From Gadus chalcogrammus (taxonomy: Eukaryota > Chordata > Actinopteri > Gadiformes > Gadidae): DNA of 64,000 nt. The notes beneath the pieces were generated by a model. It did no database searches, was not told where the DNA came from, and saw only the letters and a program-made list of their open reading frames with translations. Both the position numbers and the translations under genes were made by a program. The stretch covers positions 17,554,837-17,618,836 of the forward strand of contig NC_079412.1 of the NCBI RefSeq assembly GCF_026213295.1. Direction: 5' to 3'. This document shows, in pieces, positions 19,459 through 31,891 of the stretch (position 1 is the first letter of the stretch; each line of letters begins with the position of its first letter).

Positions 19459-20547
19459 TGTGGCAGGGCGAGGGGAGAAGCGGGCACGGGGCGAGGTCAC
19501 GTTAGGGACCACACCAAGCACAGCCCGTGTTCAGGAGGTTGCAGACAACGCCACCTTGGGACTTTCACCCAAAGATTTAATTTAGGACACGCAAGTAAGT
19601 TGACTCTAATGGCAGGAGACGTGGTTCACAGTTTTAACAATATATATTTTATTTAATTAATCCAATGGACTAATCACACAATAAACTGTTATGGCGGGGG
19701 CTGATGTGAATGGGGGGACGAGCGAAGGGAAGGGTCCAAATAATATAAATCACCCGGGTAAATGATAATCACACACACAAACACAAATCCCAGGGAAGCA
19801 CAGCACACAGGAAAAAAAGGGACACCGCCACCACCACAGACCTCTGCAAAGTAAAACAGACAAGAATCAAACACAATAAAACAAAACTAATACGAAACCA
19901 AAAACGGGGCAAACAATCAATCCAAACAAAATATCCTTTGCTCAAAAACAGAAAAGAAAGTAAATAAACAAACTATATTCAAAGCAAAAGAAACCCAATG
20001 GCCAAGGCGGCACGCTTATGGAAATGGCTGTAACGGTTCCGGCCGTGGTAACACAACGCCAAATCTGTTGCAACGCTGTAGGCAACAGACAACAAACAGC
20101 GCTATAAACAAGGACAACAGACAAAGCTGTAAACACAACAGCGGACGGCGCTGTAATTGAAACTGCAGACGAAATATAAAGACAAAGCAGCAGGGTTCAG
20201 CCGTTCAGGTTGCTCAGTAGCCGTCCCTCATCTAAAAACAGAATGCATAAAATTGGTAAAAATGTTTATTATTGAAATTACCGTATGGGCCCAATGCTGG
20301 ATTAAAACACACTATACCTGTTGACTCGATTGGCGGCACACTGACGATAACAGGGGGAGGAGCCTACAGCTACATGCGGTACCTACAACCGAACCATTGT
20401 TAGCGCTAATATTTAATAATCAGATTGTGCAGACCAAGAGGACACTTACCAACGCAGGCCAACGGGAGTAGCGCACGCTAATAGCGGGGCACGGCAGCTC
20501 AAGCGCTCTGCAGCAAAGCAAATGCACCCAAGAGTCAACAACAATAA
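19459..20547 (-). mobile_element. Element A copy 2: 5' LTR
   Basis: Colinear with 2346-3432, apart from length changes in A runs (for example seven A rather than six near 19812, and one more A near 19929). Oriented away from the satellite, toward gag. Confidence 0.6.
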
Positions 20548-23500
20548 CGCTCTGAAAAGCATTTTGCGCTCGTAAACAAGAAATGTTGACATCTCTGTCA
20601 ATTTCAATGCAAACGAGTTACTAAGCTCACCACAGGGTTATAGGGCCATTACTCCACCATTTGGAAGTAGTTTTGAGCAAAATCAACAATGTAAGGTCAA
20701 AAACATATTATTGGCCAAAAAGTGATTCTAGCGCTCTGAAAAGCATTTTGCGCTCATAAAAACAAGAAATGTTGATATCTCTGTCAATTTCAATGCAAAC
20801 GTGTTACTAAGCTCACCGTAGCGTTATAGGGCCAACTCCACCATTTGGAAGTGATCAAAAAGTGATTCTAACGCTCTGAAAAGCATTTTGCGCTCATAAA
20901 CAAGAAATGTTGATATCTCTGTCAATTCCAATGCAAACGTGTTGTTACTAAGCTCACCACAGGGTTATAGGGCCATTACTCCACCATTTGGAAGTAGTTT
21001 TGAGCAAAATCAACAATGTAAGGTCAAAAACACATTGTTGGCCAAAAAGTGATTCTAGCGCTCTGAAAAGCATTTTGCGCTCACAAAAATAAGACATGTT
21101 TATATCTCTGGCAATTTCAATGCAAACGTGTTACTAAGCTGACCAAAGGGTTGAAGGGCCAAACTCCACCATTTGGAAGTGATCAAAAAGTGATTCTAAC
21201 GCTCTGAAAAGCATTTTGCGCTCATAAACAAGAAATGTTGATATCTCTGTCAATTTCAATGCTAACGTGTTACTAAGCTCACCACAGGGTTATAGGGCCA
21301 TTACTCCACCATTTGGAAGTAGTTTTGAGCAAAATCAACAATGTAAGGTCAAAAACACATTATTGGCCAAAAAGTGATTCTAGCTCTCTGAAAAGCATTT
21401 TGCGCTCATAAACAAGAAATGTTGATATCTCTGTCAATTTCAATGCAAACGTGTTACTAAGCTCACCAGAGGGTTATAGGGCCATTACTCCACCATTTGG
21501 AAGTAGTTTTGAGCAAAATCAACAATGTAAGGTCAAAAACACATTGTTGGCCAAAAAGTGATTCTAGCGCTCTGAAAAGCATTTTGCGCTCATAAAAATA
21601 AGAAATGTTGATATCTCTGTCAATTTCAATGCAAACGTGTTACTAAGCTCACCACAGGGTTATAGGGCCATTACTCCACCATTTGGAAGTAGTTTTGAGC
21701 AAAATCAACAATGTAAGGTCAAAAACACATTGTTGGCCAAAAAGTGATTCTAGCGCTCTGAAAAGCATTTTGCGCTCATAAAAATAAGACATGTTGATAT
21801 CTCTGTCAATTTCAATGCAAACGTGTTACTAAGCTCACCACAGGGTTATAGGGCCATTACTCCACCATTTGGAAGTAGTTTTGAGCAAAATCAACAATAT
21901 AAGGTCGAAAACACATTGTTGGCCAAAAAGTGATTCTAGCGCTCTGAAAAGCATATTGCTCTCATAAAAACAAGAAATGTTGATATCTCTGTCAATTTCA
22001 ATGCAAACGTGTTACTAAGCTCACCACAGAGTTATAGGGCCATTACTCCACCATTTGGAAGTAGTTTTGAGCAAAATCAACAATGTAAGGTCAAAAACAC
22101 ATTGTTGGCCAAAAAGTGATTCTAGCGCTCTGAAAAGCATTTTGCGCTCATAAAAATAAGACATGTTGATATCTCTGTCAATTTCAATGCAAACGTGTTA
22201 CTAAGCTTACCAAAGGGTTGAAGGGCCAAACTCCACCATTTGGAAGTGATCAAAAAGTGATTCTAACGCTCTGAAAAGCATTTTGCGCTCATAAACAAGA
22301 AATGTTGATATCTCTGTCAATTTCAATGCAAACGTGTTACTAAGCTCACCACAGGGTTATAGGGCCATTACTCCACCATTTGGAAGTAGTTTTGAGCAAA
22401 ATCAACAATGTAAGGTCAAAAACACATTGTTGGCCAAAAAGTGATATTAGCGCTCTGAAAAGCATTTTGCGCTCATAAAAATAAGACATGTTGATATCTC
22501 TGTCAATTTCAATGCATTGGAAGTGATCAAAAAGTGATTCTAACGCTCTGAAAAGCATTTTGCGCTCATAAACAAGAAATGTTGATATCTCTGTCAATTT
22601 CAATGCAAACGTGTTACTAAGCTCACCGTAGCGTTATAGGGCCAACTCCACCATTTGGAAGTGATCAAAAAGTGATTCTAACGCTCTGAAAAGCATTTTG
22701 CGCTCATAAACAAGAAATGTTTATATCTCTGTCAATTTCAATGCAAACGTGTTACTAAGCTCACCGTAGCGTTATAGGGCCAACTCCACCATTTGGAAGT
22801 GATCAAAAAGTGATTCTAACGCTCTGAAAAGCATTTTGCGCTCATAAACAAGAAATGTTGATATCTCTGTCAATTTCAATGCAAACGTGTTACTAAGCTC
22901 ACCACAGGGTTATAGGGCCATTACTCCACCATTTGGAAGTAGTTTTGAGCAAAATCAACAATATAAGGTCGAAAACACATTGTTGGCCAAAAAGTGATTC
23001 TAGCGCTCTGAAAAGCATATTGCTCTCATAAAAACAAGAAATGTTGATATCTCGGTCAATTTCAATGCAAACGTGTTACTAAGCTCACCACAGAGTTATA
23101 GGGCCATTACTCCACCATTTGGAAGTAGTTTTGAGCAAAATCAACAATGTAAGGTCAAAAACACATTGTTGGCCAAAAAGTGATTCTAGCGCTCTGAAAA
23201 GCATTTTGCGCTCATAAAAATAAGACATGTTGATATCTCTGTCAATTTCAATGCAAACGTGTTACTAAGCTTACCAAAGGGTTGAAGGGCCAAACTCCAC
23301 CATTTGGAAGTGATCAAAAAGTGATTCTAACGCTCTGAAAAGCATTTTGCGCTCATAAACAAGAAATGTTGATATCTCTGTAAATTTCAATGCAAACGTG
23401 TTACTAAACTCACCACAGGGTTATAGGGCCATTACTCCACCATTTGGAAGTAGTTTTGAGCAAAATCAACAATGTAAGGTCAAAAACACATTGTTGGCCA

Positions 23501-24665
23501 AAAAGTGATTCTAGCGCTCTGAAAAGCATTTTGCGCTCATAAAAATAAGACATGTTGATATCTCTGTCAATTTCAATGCATTGGAAGTGATCAAAAAGTG
23601 ATTCTAACGCTCTGAAAAGCATTTTGCGCTCATAAACAAGAAATGTTGATATCTCTGTCAATTTCAATGCAAACGTGTTACTAAGCTCACCGTAGCGTTA
23701 TAGGGCCAACTCCACCATTTGGAAGTGATCAAAAAGTGATTCTAACGCTCTGAAAAGCATTTTGCGCTCATAAACAAGAAATGTTGATATCTCTGTCAAT
23801 TTCAATGCAAACGTGTTACTAAGCTCACCACACGGTTATAGGGCCATTACTCCACCATTTGGAAGTAGTTTTGAGCAAAATCAACAATATAAGGTCGAAA
23901 ACACATTGTTGGCCAAAAAGTGATTCTAGCGCTCTGAAAAGCATATTGCTCTCATAAAAACAAGAAATGTTGATATCTCGGTCAATTTCAATGCAAACGT
24001 GTTACTAAGCTCACCACAGAGTTATAGGGCCATTACTCCACCATTTGGAAGTAGTCTTGAGCAAAATCAACAATGTAAGGTCAAAAACACATTGTTGGCC
24101 AAAAAGTGATTCTAGCGCTCTGAAAAGCATATTGCTCTCATAAACAAGACATGTTGATATCTCTGTCAATTTCAATGCAAACGTGTTACTAAGCTCACCG
24201 TAGCGTTATAGGGCCAACTCCACCATTTGGAAGTGATCAAAAAGTGATTCTAACGCTCTGAAAAGCATTTTGCGCTCATAAACAAGAAATGTTGATATCT
24301 CTGTCAATTTCAATGCAAACGTGTTACTAAGCTCACCGTAGCGTTATAGGGCCAACTCCACCATTTGGAAGTGATCAAAAAGTGATTCTAACGCTCTGAA
24401 AAGCATTTTGCGCTCATAAACAAGAAATGTTGATATCTCTGTCAATTTCAATGCAAACGTGTTTCTAAGCTCACCACAGGGTTATAGGGCCATTACTCCA
24501 CCATTTGGAAGTAGTTTTGAGCAAAATCAACAATGTAAGGTCAAAAACACATTATTGGCCAAAAAGTGATTCTAGCGCTCTGAAAAGCATTTTGCGCTCA
24601 TAAAAACAAGAAATGTTGATATCTCTGTCAATTTCAATGCAAACGTGTTACTAAGCTCACCGTAG
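20548..24665. repeat. Satellite array of unit 2 (4.12 kb, Y type)
   Basis: Same monomer family as 3433-8604, with the same first and last monomers. Y-type marks are GTGTTGTTACTAAG at 20939-20952, GTGATATTAG near 22441 and CTAAACTCACC near 23404. The 93-bp monomer recurs at about 22451 and 23515 (spacing 1064), so the higher-order repeat differs from that of unit 1. Same length and variants as unit 4 (48061-52178). Confidence 0.97.
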
Positions 24666-24802
24666 ATTGGGGCGATCAGAGACAAAGCAGCAGTGGCCCC
24701 TCGTGGATCTTCGTGAGGGAGTTCTCCCTCACTATAGGTTTGACTTTCGTGGTGCTTTTGCATCATCGTAGCTACTAGTAGTGTAGTGAGTTTGTAGTAA
24801 TC
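24666..24802 (+). other. Element B copy 2: truncated leader
   Basis: Same 137 bases as 8605-8741, starting at the same satellite break point; no 5' LTR. Confidence 0.6.
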
Positions 24803-25862
24803 ATGGAGGAGGAAACTCAGGAACTTAGAGAGCTGATTGCACAGTTAAAAGCAGATAATGAGCGGTTGCGACAGGGACAGGCTGGCTCAAGTGCTCTACC
24901 GTCTACCTCTTCAGCAGTACCTGCTGCCTCTCCTACTTCTGTTCCCTCTGTAGCAGAGAGACTAATTTTTGTGCCTAGAGATAGGAAGTGTACCATCTTT
25001 AGGGGAAGGACAGGCATAGGATTGAGTGAGTGGGTGGAGGAGGTGCAGGCGAGTGTGAGGGCTCGACATCTGTCCCGGTCTGACCAGGCGTTTTTTTTGT
25101 TCGACCACCTAGAGGGAGAGGCCAAGGAGGAGATAAAGTATCGCTCTGCCTCTGAGAGAGAGGACCCCGCTAGAATACTTGCCATTTTAGACGAGCTGTA
25201 TGGGTGCTCAGAGTCGTATGTTGCAGTGCAGCAAGCTTTCTTTTCCAGAGGTCAACAAGAAGGAGAAACGCTTCAGGAGTTCTCCCTCGCGTTGATGAGC
25301 CTCATGGGGAAAGTGAAGCGGTGCGCCCCCGCTGACATGCCACACGCCGGGGCCCTTCTGAGAGATCAATTTGTTGAGCACATCTTGAATAGTTCCTTGC
25401 GACGCGAGTTGAAGCAGTTGGTGCGTCGCCAAACCTGATAGCACCTTGCTTGAGGTGAGGGCCGAGGCGATTCGATGGGAGCGTGAGGGTTTGCCTGGTG
25501 GTGTGAGAGGTCGCAGCCACTCGGTCCCCTTAGTGTATGGTGTCCAGTATGGTGTTCATGGTGCCCCCCAGGCTATTGCCCCACCTACCGCGGTGTCTGA
25601 GATGAGCGAGATGAGGGAGATGTTGAAGCGTCAACAAGAGCAGCTTGATCAGCTTGTAGGAAGCATTGCTCAGCTACAGAACTCCAACCTGTACCGTCGT
25701 CCACCACGGCCTGGGCCTCTAATATGCAGGCGTTGTAACCAGCCGGGACACTATGCAAATGAGTGTGATGGCGAGCGCGTTCCCTCTCGTTCACAGTTTC
25801 CCTCACGACCCCCCTTGAATGCTGATCGACAATCTCGCCCTCATTCCATGTCGGAAAACTAG
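24803..25862 (+). pseudogene. gag: Element B copy 2: gag, one frameshift (Y type)
   Basis: Shares with copy 1 the one-base frameshift before 25438, then continues open from 25446 to 25862 with an intact CCHC knuckle (CRRCNQPGHYANEC): the Glu codon GAG replaces the X-type TAG. Leu replaces Gln in the Asn-x-Tyr-Arg-Arg stretch just before the knuckle. Ends at the degraded slippery heptamer. Confidence 0.9.
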
Positions 25863-26229
25863 TGCCCATCGAACTGCAGAGCCACAGTTCGGGTGGGGCC
25901 GCCACTGGCTCTCAAGCTGTTTCACATAACATGGATGCGTCTGGATTGATTTCGTCTTGCCCCCATTTGGATGTCGATATGGGCGGCATGAAGGTCCCTT
26001 GTCTGGTGGACACCGGCTCCATGGTGTCTACCATTTCTGAGAGCTTCTTTCGCCAACATCTTGAACCTTGGGGCCAGGAGCGCCTCCGTTCTTGTCATTG
26101 GTTGGAGCTCAGAGCTGCCAACGGTCTGACTATTCCTTACCTCGGATATTTGGAACTTGACGTGAAACTTTGTGGCAAATTGATGCCGCAATGCGGTGTT
26201 TTGGTGGTTAGGGACCCGCCTGGTGGCAT
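25862..26229 (+). pseudogene. pol: Element B copy 2: protease fragment before 682-bp deletion
   Basis: Protease with Asp-Thr-Gly-Ser at residue 50, colinear with copy 1 up to GGTGGCATG (26229). There the bases equivalent to 10170-10851 are absent. The open frame runs on out of phase to 26287. The rest of the protease, the linker and the first RT residues are lost. Confidence 0.9.
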
Positions 26230-27024
26230 GATACTCCAGTGGCGCAGCGTTATAGGCGCATTCCACCCTCAGAGTATGAGGTGGTGAAGGAACACATCAA
26301 TCAACTGCTCTCATCTCAAGTAATTCGGGAGAGTAGCAGCCCCTACGCGTCCCCGATTGTGTTGGTACGGAAAAAGGGTGGCAAACTACGCATGTGCGTT
26401 GATTACCGGCAGCTTAATCGTAAGACCCGCAGAGACGCCTTCCCTCTACCACGCATAGAAGAGTCTTTGGACGCATTGTCCGGTGCTTGCTGGTTTTCAA
26501 CCCTGGACTTGACCAGTGGCTGTCACCAGGTGCCAGTCACTGAGACCGACCGGCCAAAGACCGCGTTTTGTACACCTTTCGGTTTATTTGAGTGGAACAG
26601 AATGCCTTTTGGGCTCTGTAATGCGCCCAGCACTTTCCAAAGGTTGATGCAACGCATCTTTGGTGACCAGCAGTGTCAGTCTTTATTGTTATATCTTGAT
26701 GATATTGTTGTGTTCTCCTCCACTATTGAACAGCATCTGGAGCGACTCAAAGTGGTGCTGGAGCGGCTTCAATGCGAGGGGCTTAAAGCCAAGCTCAGCA
26801 AGTGCTCGTTCTTTCGTAAAGAGGTGCACTACTTGGGCCATGTGATATCGGCTGATGGTGTCTCCACAGATCCGGCCAAGATTGAAGTGGTTGCTAATTG
26901 GCCGTTTCCCGCTACTGCCTCGGAGCTTCGTTCTTTCCTTGGTTTCGCCAGTTATTACCGGCGGTTTGTGGAGGGATTTCCAGGTGTTGGACTGAAGAGT
27001 GTAACAAGAACTTTGAAACACTGA
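26230..27024 (+). pseudogene. pol: Element B copy 2: RT fragment after deletion
   Basis: RT resumes with the codons before Gln-Arg-Tyr-Arg-Arg, in a different frame (682 is not a multiple of three); an open frame starts at GTG 26239. First catalytic Asp and YLDD are kept. It ends, like all B copies, at the deletion between RT and RNase H. Confidence 0.9.
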
Positions 27025-29231
27025 AAGCGAAGCTCACCACTGCGCCCGTGTTGGCTTATGCAGACTTCACCCTTCCATTCATTCTGGAGGTCGATGCAAG
27101 CTATGGTGGCTTGGGCGCAGTCCTCTCTCAGACTCAGGCGGGCAAGGTGAGGCCGATAGCCTATGCTAGCAGGGGCCTGCGACCTACAGAGAGGAACATG
27201 GCGAACTATAGCTCTATGAAACTCGAGTTCTTGGCCCTTAAGTGGGCCATGACAGAGAAGTTCAGAGAGTACTTGTTGGGAAATAGATGTGTTGTGTATA
27301 CTGATAACAACCCCCTCAGTCATTTGTCTTCTGCTAAGCTGGCTGCTACTGAGCAGAGGTGGGCAGCCCAGCTAGCCTCTTTCGATTTCGAAATCAAGTA
27401 TCGATCAGGGAAGAGCAACACCAATGCCGATGCTCTCTCTCGTCAGCACCTATCTGGTCCCCAGGATGTAGAGGCGATGCTTCCAGGGACAGCCATACCG
27501 AAGGCTTTGCAGCAAGCGTTGGGTTTGGGAAAGGCAGAGGCCACCCAAGCTACCATCACAGCCATGCCACAGCTTACTCCGCCTGAACTTCGTCTCGCTC
27601 AACAGACTGACCCTGTGATACAGGAACTGTTGGTGTTTTGGAGGAGGAAGCAGCGTCCTAGTAGTGAGGAGCGGGCACAGCTCTCCCAAGCTACGCTAGT
27701 GTTGCTGCGGCAGTGGGATCGCCTGCTTGAGAGGGATGATGTCCTGTACCGAAAAGTGTTCCGACCTGATGGTGCTGAAGCCATGTACCAGCTGTTGTTA
27801 CCCAATGTACTGAGAGACGAGGTCCTGACCCAAGTACACCAAGAGCATGGTCACCAGGGGGTGGAGCGAACACTAGCGCTTCTCCGGTCTCGATGCTACT
27901 GGCCTGCTATGTCCTCCGATGTAGCCCGTTGGTGTCAGCAATGTGAGAGGTGTCAAGTGGCCAAGGATGTTCACCCAAGGGTGCACGGAGTCATGGGACA
28001 TCTCTTGGCTTCCCGCCCCAACGAAATCCTTGCCATCGACTACACTACTCTAGAGCCGGCCCAGAATGGTCTAGAGAGCGTTTTGGTCCTTACTGATGTT
28101 TTTAGTAAGTACACCATGGCTATCCCTACTCGGGACCAGCGCGCAACCACTGTAGCAAGGGTTTTGGTGTCAGAGTGGTTTTATAAGTTTGGTGTCCCCG
28201 CTCGTTTGCATTCTGACCAGGGCCGTAACTTCGAAAGCTCGCTCATTCAACAATTGTGTAACTTGTATGGTATCGTAAAATCACGTACTACCCCGTACCA
28301 CCCCGAAGGAAATGGTCAATGCGAGCGGTTTAACCGGACACTCCACAACCTGCTGCGTACTCTGCCAGTGTCTCGTAAAAGGGATTGGCATACGTGTCTT
28401 CCTCACGTCCTTTATTGTTACAACACGACTCCCCACCAATCAACGGGAGAATCTCCCTTTGCCTTGATGTTCGGGCAGGAACCAAGGCTACCACTCGATT
28501 TCTTGTTGGGTAGGGTCGAGAGCCCGGTCGGGGGGTCCATCCATGAGTGGGTGCAAGAGCATCAAGCCCGCTTGGAGGTGGCCTTTGAAGGCGCAAGGGA
28601 GCGCTTGAAACATGCTGCCGCTCGGCGAAGGCGAGTCCATGATCAGCATGTAATAGATTTGCCTTTGCAGGAAGGGCAGTTGGTGTACTTGCGCGACTTC
28701 AGGGCCAGGGGGCCCCAGAAGACCCGAGATCGGTGGAGCTCGATGAAGTATCGAGTGTTGAGGATGCCTAGAGAGGGTGGCTCAGTGTATACTATTGCGC
28801 CAGTAGACGATGAGACAAAGGGCAGACAGGTCCACCGCACTATGCTGAAGGCGGTCGTAGGGGTGGACTCACCTCGTCCTGCCTCTTCCCACAACTCGTC
28901 ACCCAGGGACGAACCATCTCCAGAAGAGGAGCCTCCATTTGAGTATGATTTGTTAGTCCTTGACCAACGACCTTTTGTGGCAAATTCTGCCATACCATCC
29001 GCCGGACCAATTATGTCCCAAGGGCCTTCATCAATTCCAAACCCGGGGGCATCCTCATGTTCTCCTTTGGTCACTTGCCCTGATTCCAGCAACATGGGTC
29101 CACGCCGGACCCCACGTCAAACGGCTGGTCAGCACCCGAATGTGAGTGCATCGTCTTCCGCGGCCTGCTGGAGAGGCGCAAGTGGCCAACCCTTCTGCTT
29201 CTGTGTCCAACTCAGTGTCTGCCTTGTTTAG
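26988..29231 (+). pseudogene. pol: Element B copy 2: RNase H and integrase
   Basis: Colinear with 11609-13852, with RNase H acidic residues, HHCC finger and D,D,E residues all present. It differs from copy 1 by a silent GTG to GTA near 27834-27836, another X/Y marker. Complete frame, but no start of its own. Confidence 0.9.
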
Positions 29232-29255
29232 ACCCTGGAGTTAGCTTGTTGTGTT

Positions 29256-29292
29256 GATCGTCGGGACGACGATCCAAGAAGGTGGGGTAGAA
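29256..29292 (+). other. Element B copy 2: hairpin and polypurine tract
   Basis: Same 8-bp stem (29256-29274) and purine tract as at 13877-13913. Confidence 0.75.
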
Positions 29293-30342
29293 TGTAGCAG
29301 GATAGAGGTGCTATCCATGTTAGTCACGGTTAAGTACCACTAGTGGCCGTCATGATGTGGGCGGTATAAAAGCAGCCATCCTCCACCTGCCTCTTTCTTT
29401 TTGCGCTCCTGTCACTTGCGCGTCACTTCCGGGCCAAAAGGTAGTCTGGTCCGATAGGGCGACTATTTGTTGCTGCTTCAGGGTTTTCGTGCGAGCTATG
29501 GTGTAAGTTCTTGTAAGCAAGTTATTTTAAGTATTCTTTCGTGGCAATGTAGTTGATGCTGTCTGATGGCTAACGCTAGTGTGTTCTCAGGTAAACGCTG
29601 ATGACGGCCGGAGTCCTCTCTCACTCCCTCCTCCTGTGTGAACGCGAGTGTGTGTGTGTGTGTGTGTGTGTATGCCAGTGTTTGGTCGTAAACAGGTATG
29701 TGTTAGCATAGCAAACAACTGTAGCATTTCTGTTTTATGTAGCCACACTAACATCATGTTTGGTCGTAAACAGGACCAACTGCAATCAGCTCATTGGGGC
29801 TGCTGCTGCTTTGCCAGGCTGATCTTGCCTTCCCACGCTACTCTGCTTCGCTGCTGCTTTGCCAGGCTGATCTTGCCTTCCCACGCTACTCTGCTTCGCT
29901 GCTGCTTTGCTAGGCTGATCTTGCCTTTCCACGCTACTCTGCTTCGCTGCTGCATTGCTGGCTGATATTGCCTTTCCACGCTACTCCGCTTCACTGCTGC
30001 TGCACGCCGTGTTGTTTACTTCACGTGCTTTGCTCCGGCTGGCACCTCGTGCCTACTGCCGCCTGTCGCTGCGGCGCACCCCCCCCCGAGTAGTTCTACC
30101 AAGGGTGTTCATCCAGTGTGCCTTTTAACCGGTGTTTCCCCCCATCCGTGTGTGCATGAGTGTTGATGTGTGTTCTAATTATTTGAATGATTTGTTTTCT
30201 TTTGGTTTGATTACTTATCTAGTTCTGCGTTTATCTCAACTATTTTGTGTGTATTGTTTTTCTTTTGGTTTGATTACTTATTTAGTTCTGCGTTTATCTC
30301 AACTATTTTGTGTGTATTGTTTGTTTTCTTTTGATTTACTTA
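29293..30342 (+). mobile_element. Element B copy 2: 3' LTR, cut by HEL fragment
   Basis: Same as 13914-14963: TATAAAA at 29365-29371, (GT)12, 48-bp repeats at 29802-29994 and 63-bp repeats at 30194-30342. Confidence 0.7.
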
Positions 30343-30409
30343 TTAGGGGTCCAAGCCAACAGGTTGGATCCCTATTGTTTTTGTAAGGATTTTTTTTATT
30401 ATACTTCCG
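30343..30409 (-). mobile_element. HEL fragment 2
   Basis: Identical in position and form to 14964-15030: hairpin, CTAA end at 30343, A-rich inner side joined to the broken integrase. Confidence 0.45.
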
Positions 30410-31463
30410 CCCTGGTCGGAATGTAACCGAGACGGGACACCAAATTTATAAAACCATTCTGATACAAGGACCTTGGCCACTGTGGTTGCACGCTGATCCC
30501 GAGTAGGAACAGCTATGGTGTATTTACTAAAAACATCTGTCATTACCAAGACATTTTCGACACCATTCTGTGCAGGCTCAAGGGTAGTGTAGTCGATGGC
30601 AACGATTTCATTAGGACGCGATGCCAACAGATGGCCCATATAGCTGTTAGCTGTTGGGTGGACATCTTTGGCGACTTGACACCTCTCACATGCCTGACAC
30701 CATTGAGCCACATCAGAGGACATGCCTGGCCAATAGCACCGGGACCGCAGCAGCGCCAAAGTGCGCTCCACTCCCTGATGACCATGCTCCTGATGGACCT
30801 GGTTTAAAACTTCGCTGGTGAGAGCCTCGGGCAACAACAACTGAAAAGTGGGCTCCGCACCATCAGAGCGGAACACCTGGTGGTACAGGACCCCGTCCCT
30901 CTCGACCAGGCGATCCCACTGACGGAGCAGAATCAGTGCAGACTGTGACAGTTGTGCCCGCTCCTCGTGGCTAGGACGCTGCTTTCTCTCAAAAAACGGC
31001 ATAAACTCTAAAATCACCGGGTCAGCCTGCTGAAGGGTACAGATCTCAGGGGTGGTGTGCTGTGGCAGGGCTACAATGGTAGCTTGGATTACCTCATCCT
31101 CTCTCAGTGCCAGGGCTTGTTGCAGAGGCTTGGGCATGGCAGTACCAGGGAGCATAGCCTCAATATCCTGAGGACCAGGTGGGCATTGGCGAGACAGCGC
31201 GTCGGCATTCTGGTTACTCCTCCCTGACCGATACTTAATGTCGAAGTCGAAGGACGCCAGCTGGGCTGCCCATCGCTGCTCAGCTGCACACAGTTTAGCA
31301 GAAGTTAAATGACTCAAAGGGTTATTGTCTGTATAGACAATACACTTATGACCCAACAGGTACTCTCGAAACTTTTCAGTCATGGCCCACTTAAGGGCCA
31401 GGAACTCAAGTTTCATGGAACTATAATTGGTCATGTTCCTTTCTGTTGGTCTCAAGCCGCGGC
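30343..31463 (-). pseudogene. pol: Element A copy 3: RNase H (late part) and truncated integrase
   Basis: Downstream half of A pol left after an internal deletion. It keeps the RNase H residues from the Glu of KLEFLALKWA on, the HHCC finger and the first two integrase Asp residues, and ends in the HEL stop. An open frame runs from 31455. The RNase H start and first catalytic Asp are deleted. Confidence 0.9.
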
Positions 31464-31855
31464 TAGCATTTGCGAATCACATTCATACCCAGAACACCAG
31501 GCACTTGAGCAGGCGTACCGCCAGGAGGGTCCTTTACAACCAACACTCCACAATTTGGCATCAACTTTCCACAAAGTTGTACCTCAAGCTCTAAGTAGCC
31601 AATGTATGGTATAGCTAAACCATTAGCAGCTCGAAGCTGCAACCAGTGGCATGACTGGAGGCGCTCCTGACCCCAAAGCTCAAAATACTGATGAAAAAAG
31701 CTCTCCGACACACAGGACACCATAGACCCCGTATCCACTAGACACGGAACCATCACTCCACCCATGCTCACATCGACATGAGGACAAGACGAGATCAGCT
31801 TAGGAACATTTAAAACACTAAAACCAGCTTGTGAGCCCATAGCCGCCCCACCCAA
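31464..31855 (-). pseudogene. pol: Element A copy 3: protease fragment
   Basis: Upstream end of A pol, with the Asp-Thr-Gly-Ser site and the following protease core up to the Arg-Lys-Cys codons. At 31464-31469 (TAGCAT) it is joined to RNase H: the bases equivalent to 16091-17742 are missing, 1652 bases, out of frame. RT is entirely gone. Confidence 0.9.
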
Positions 31856-31891
31856 ACTGTGGCTCTTCAGTTCAGTGGGCTCTAGTTTCCC
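31833..31891 (-). promoter_or_regulatory. Element A copy 3: -1 frameshift site
   Basis: GGGAAAC at 31885-31891 and the paired arms are kept, although both flanking genes are broken in this copy. Confidence 0.65.
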
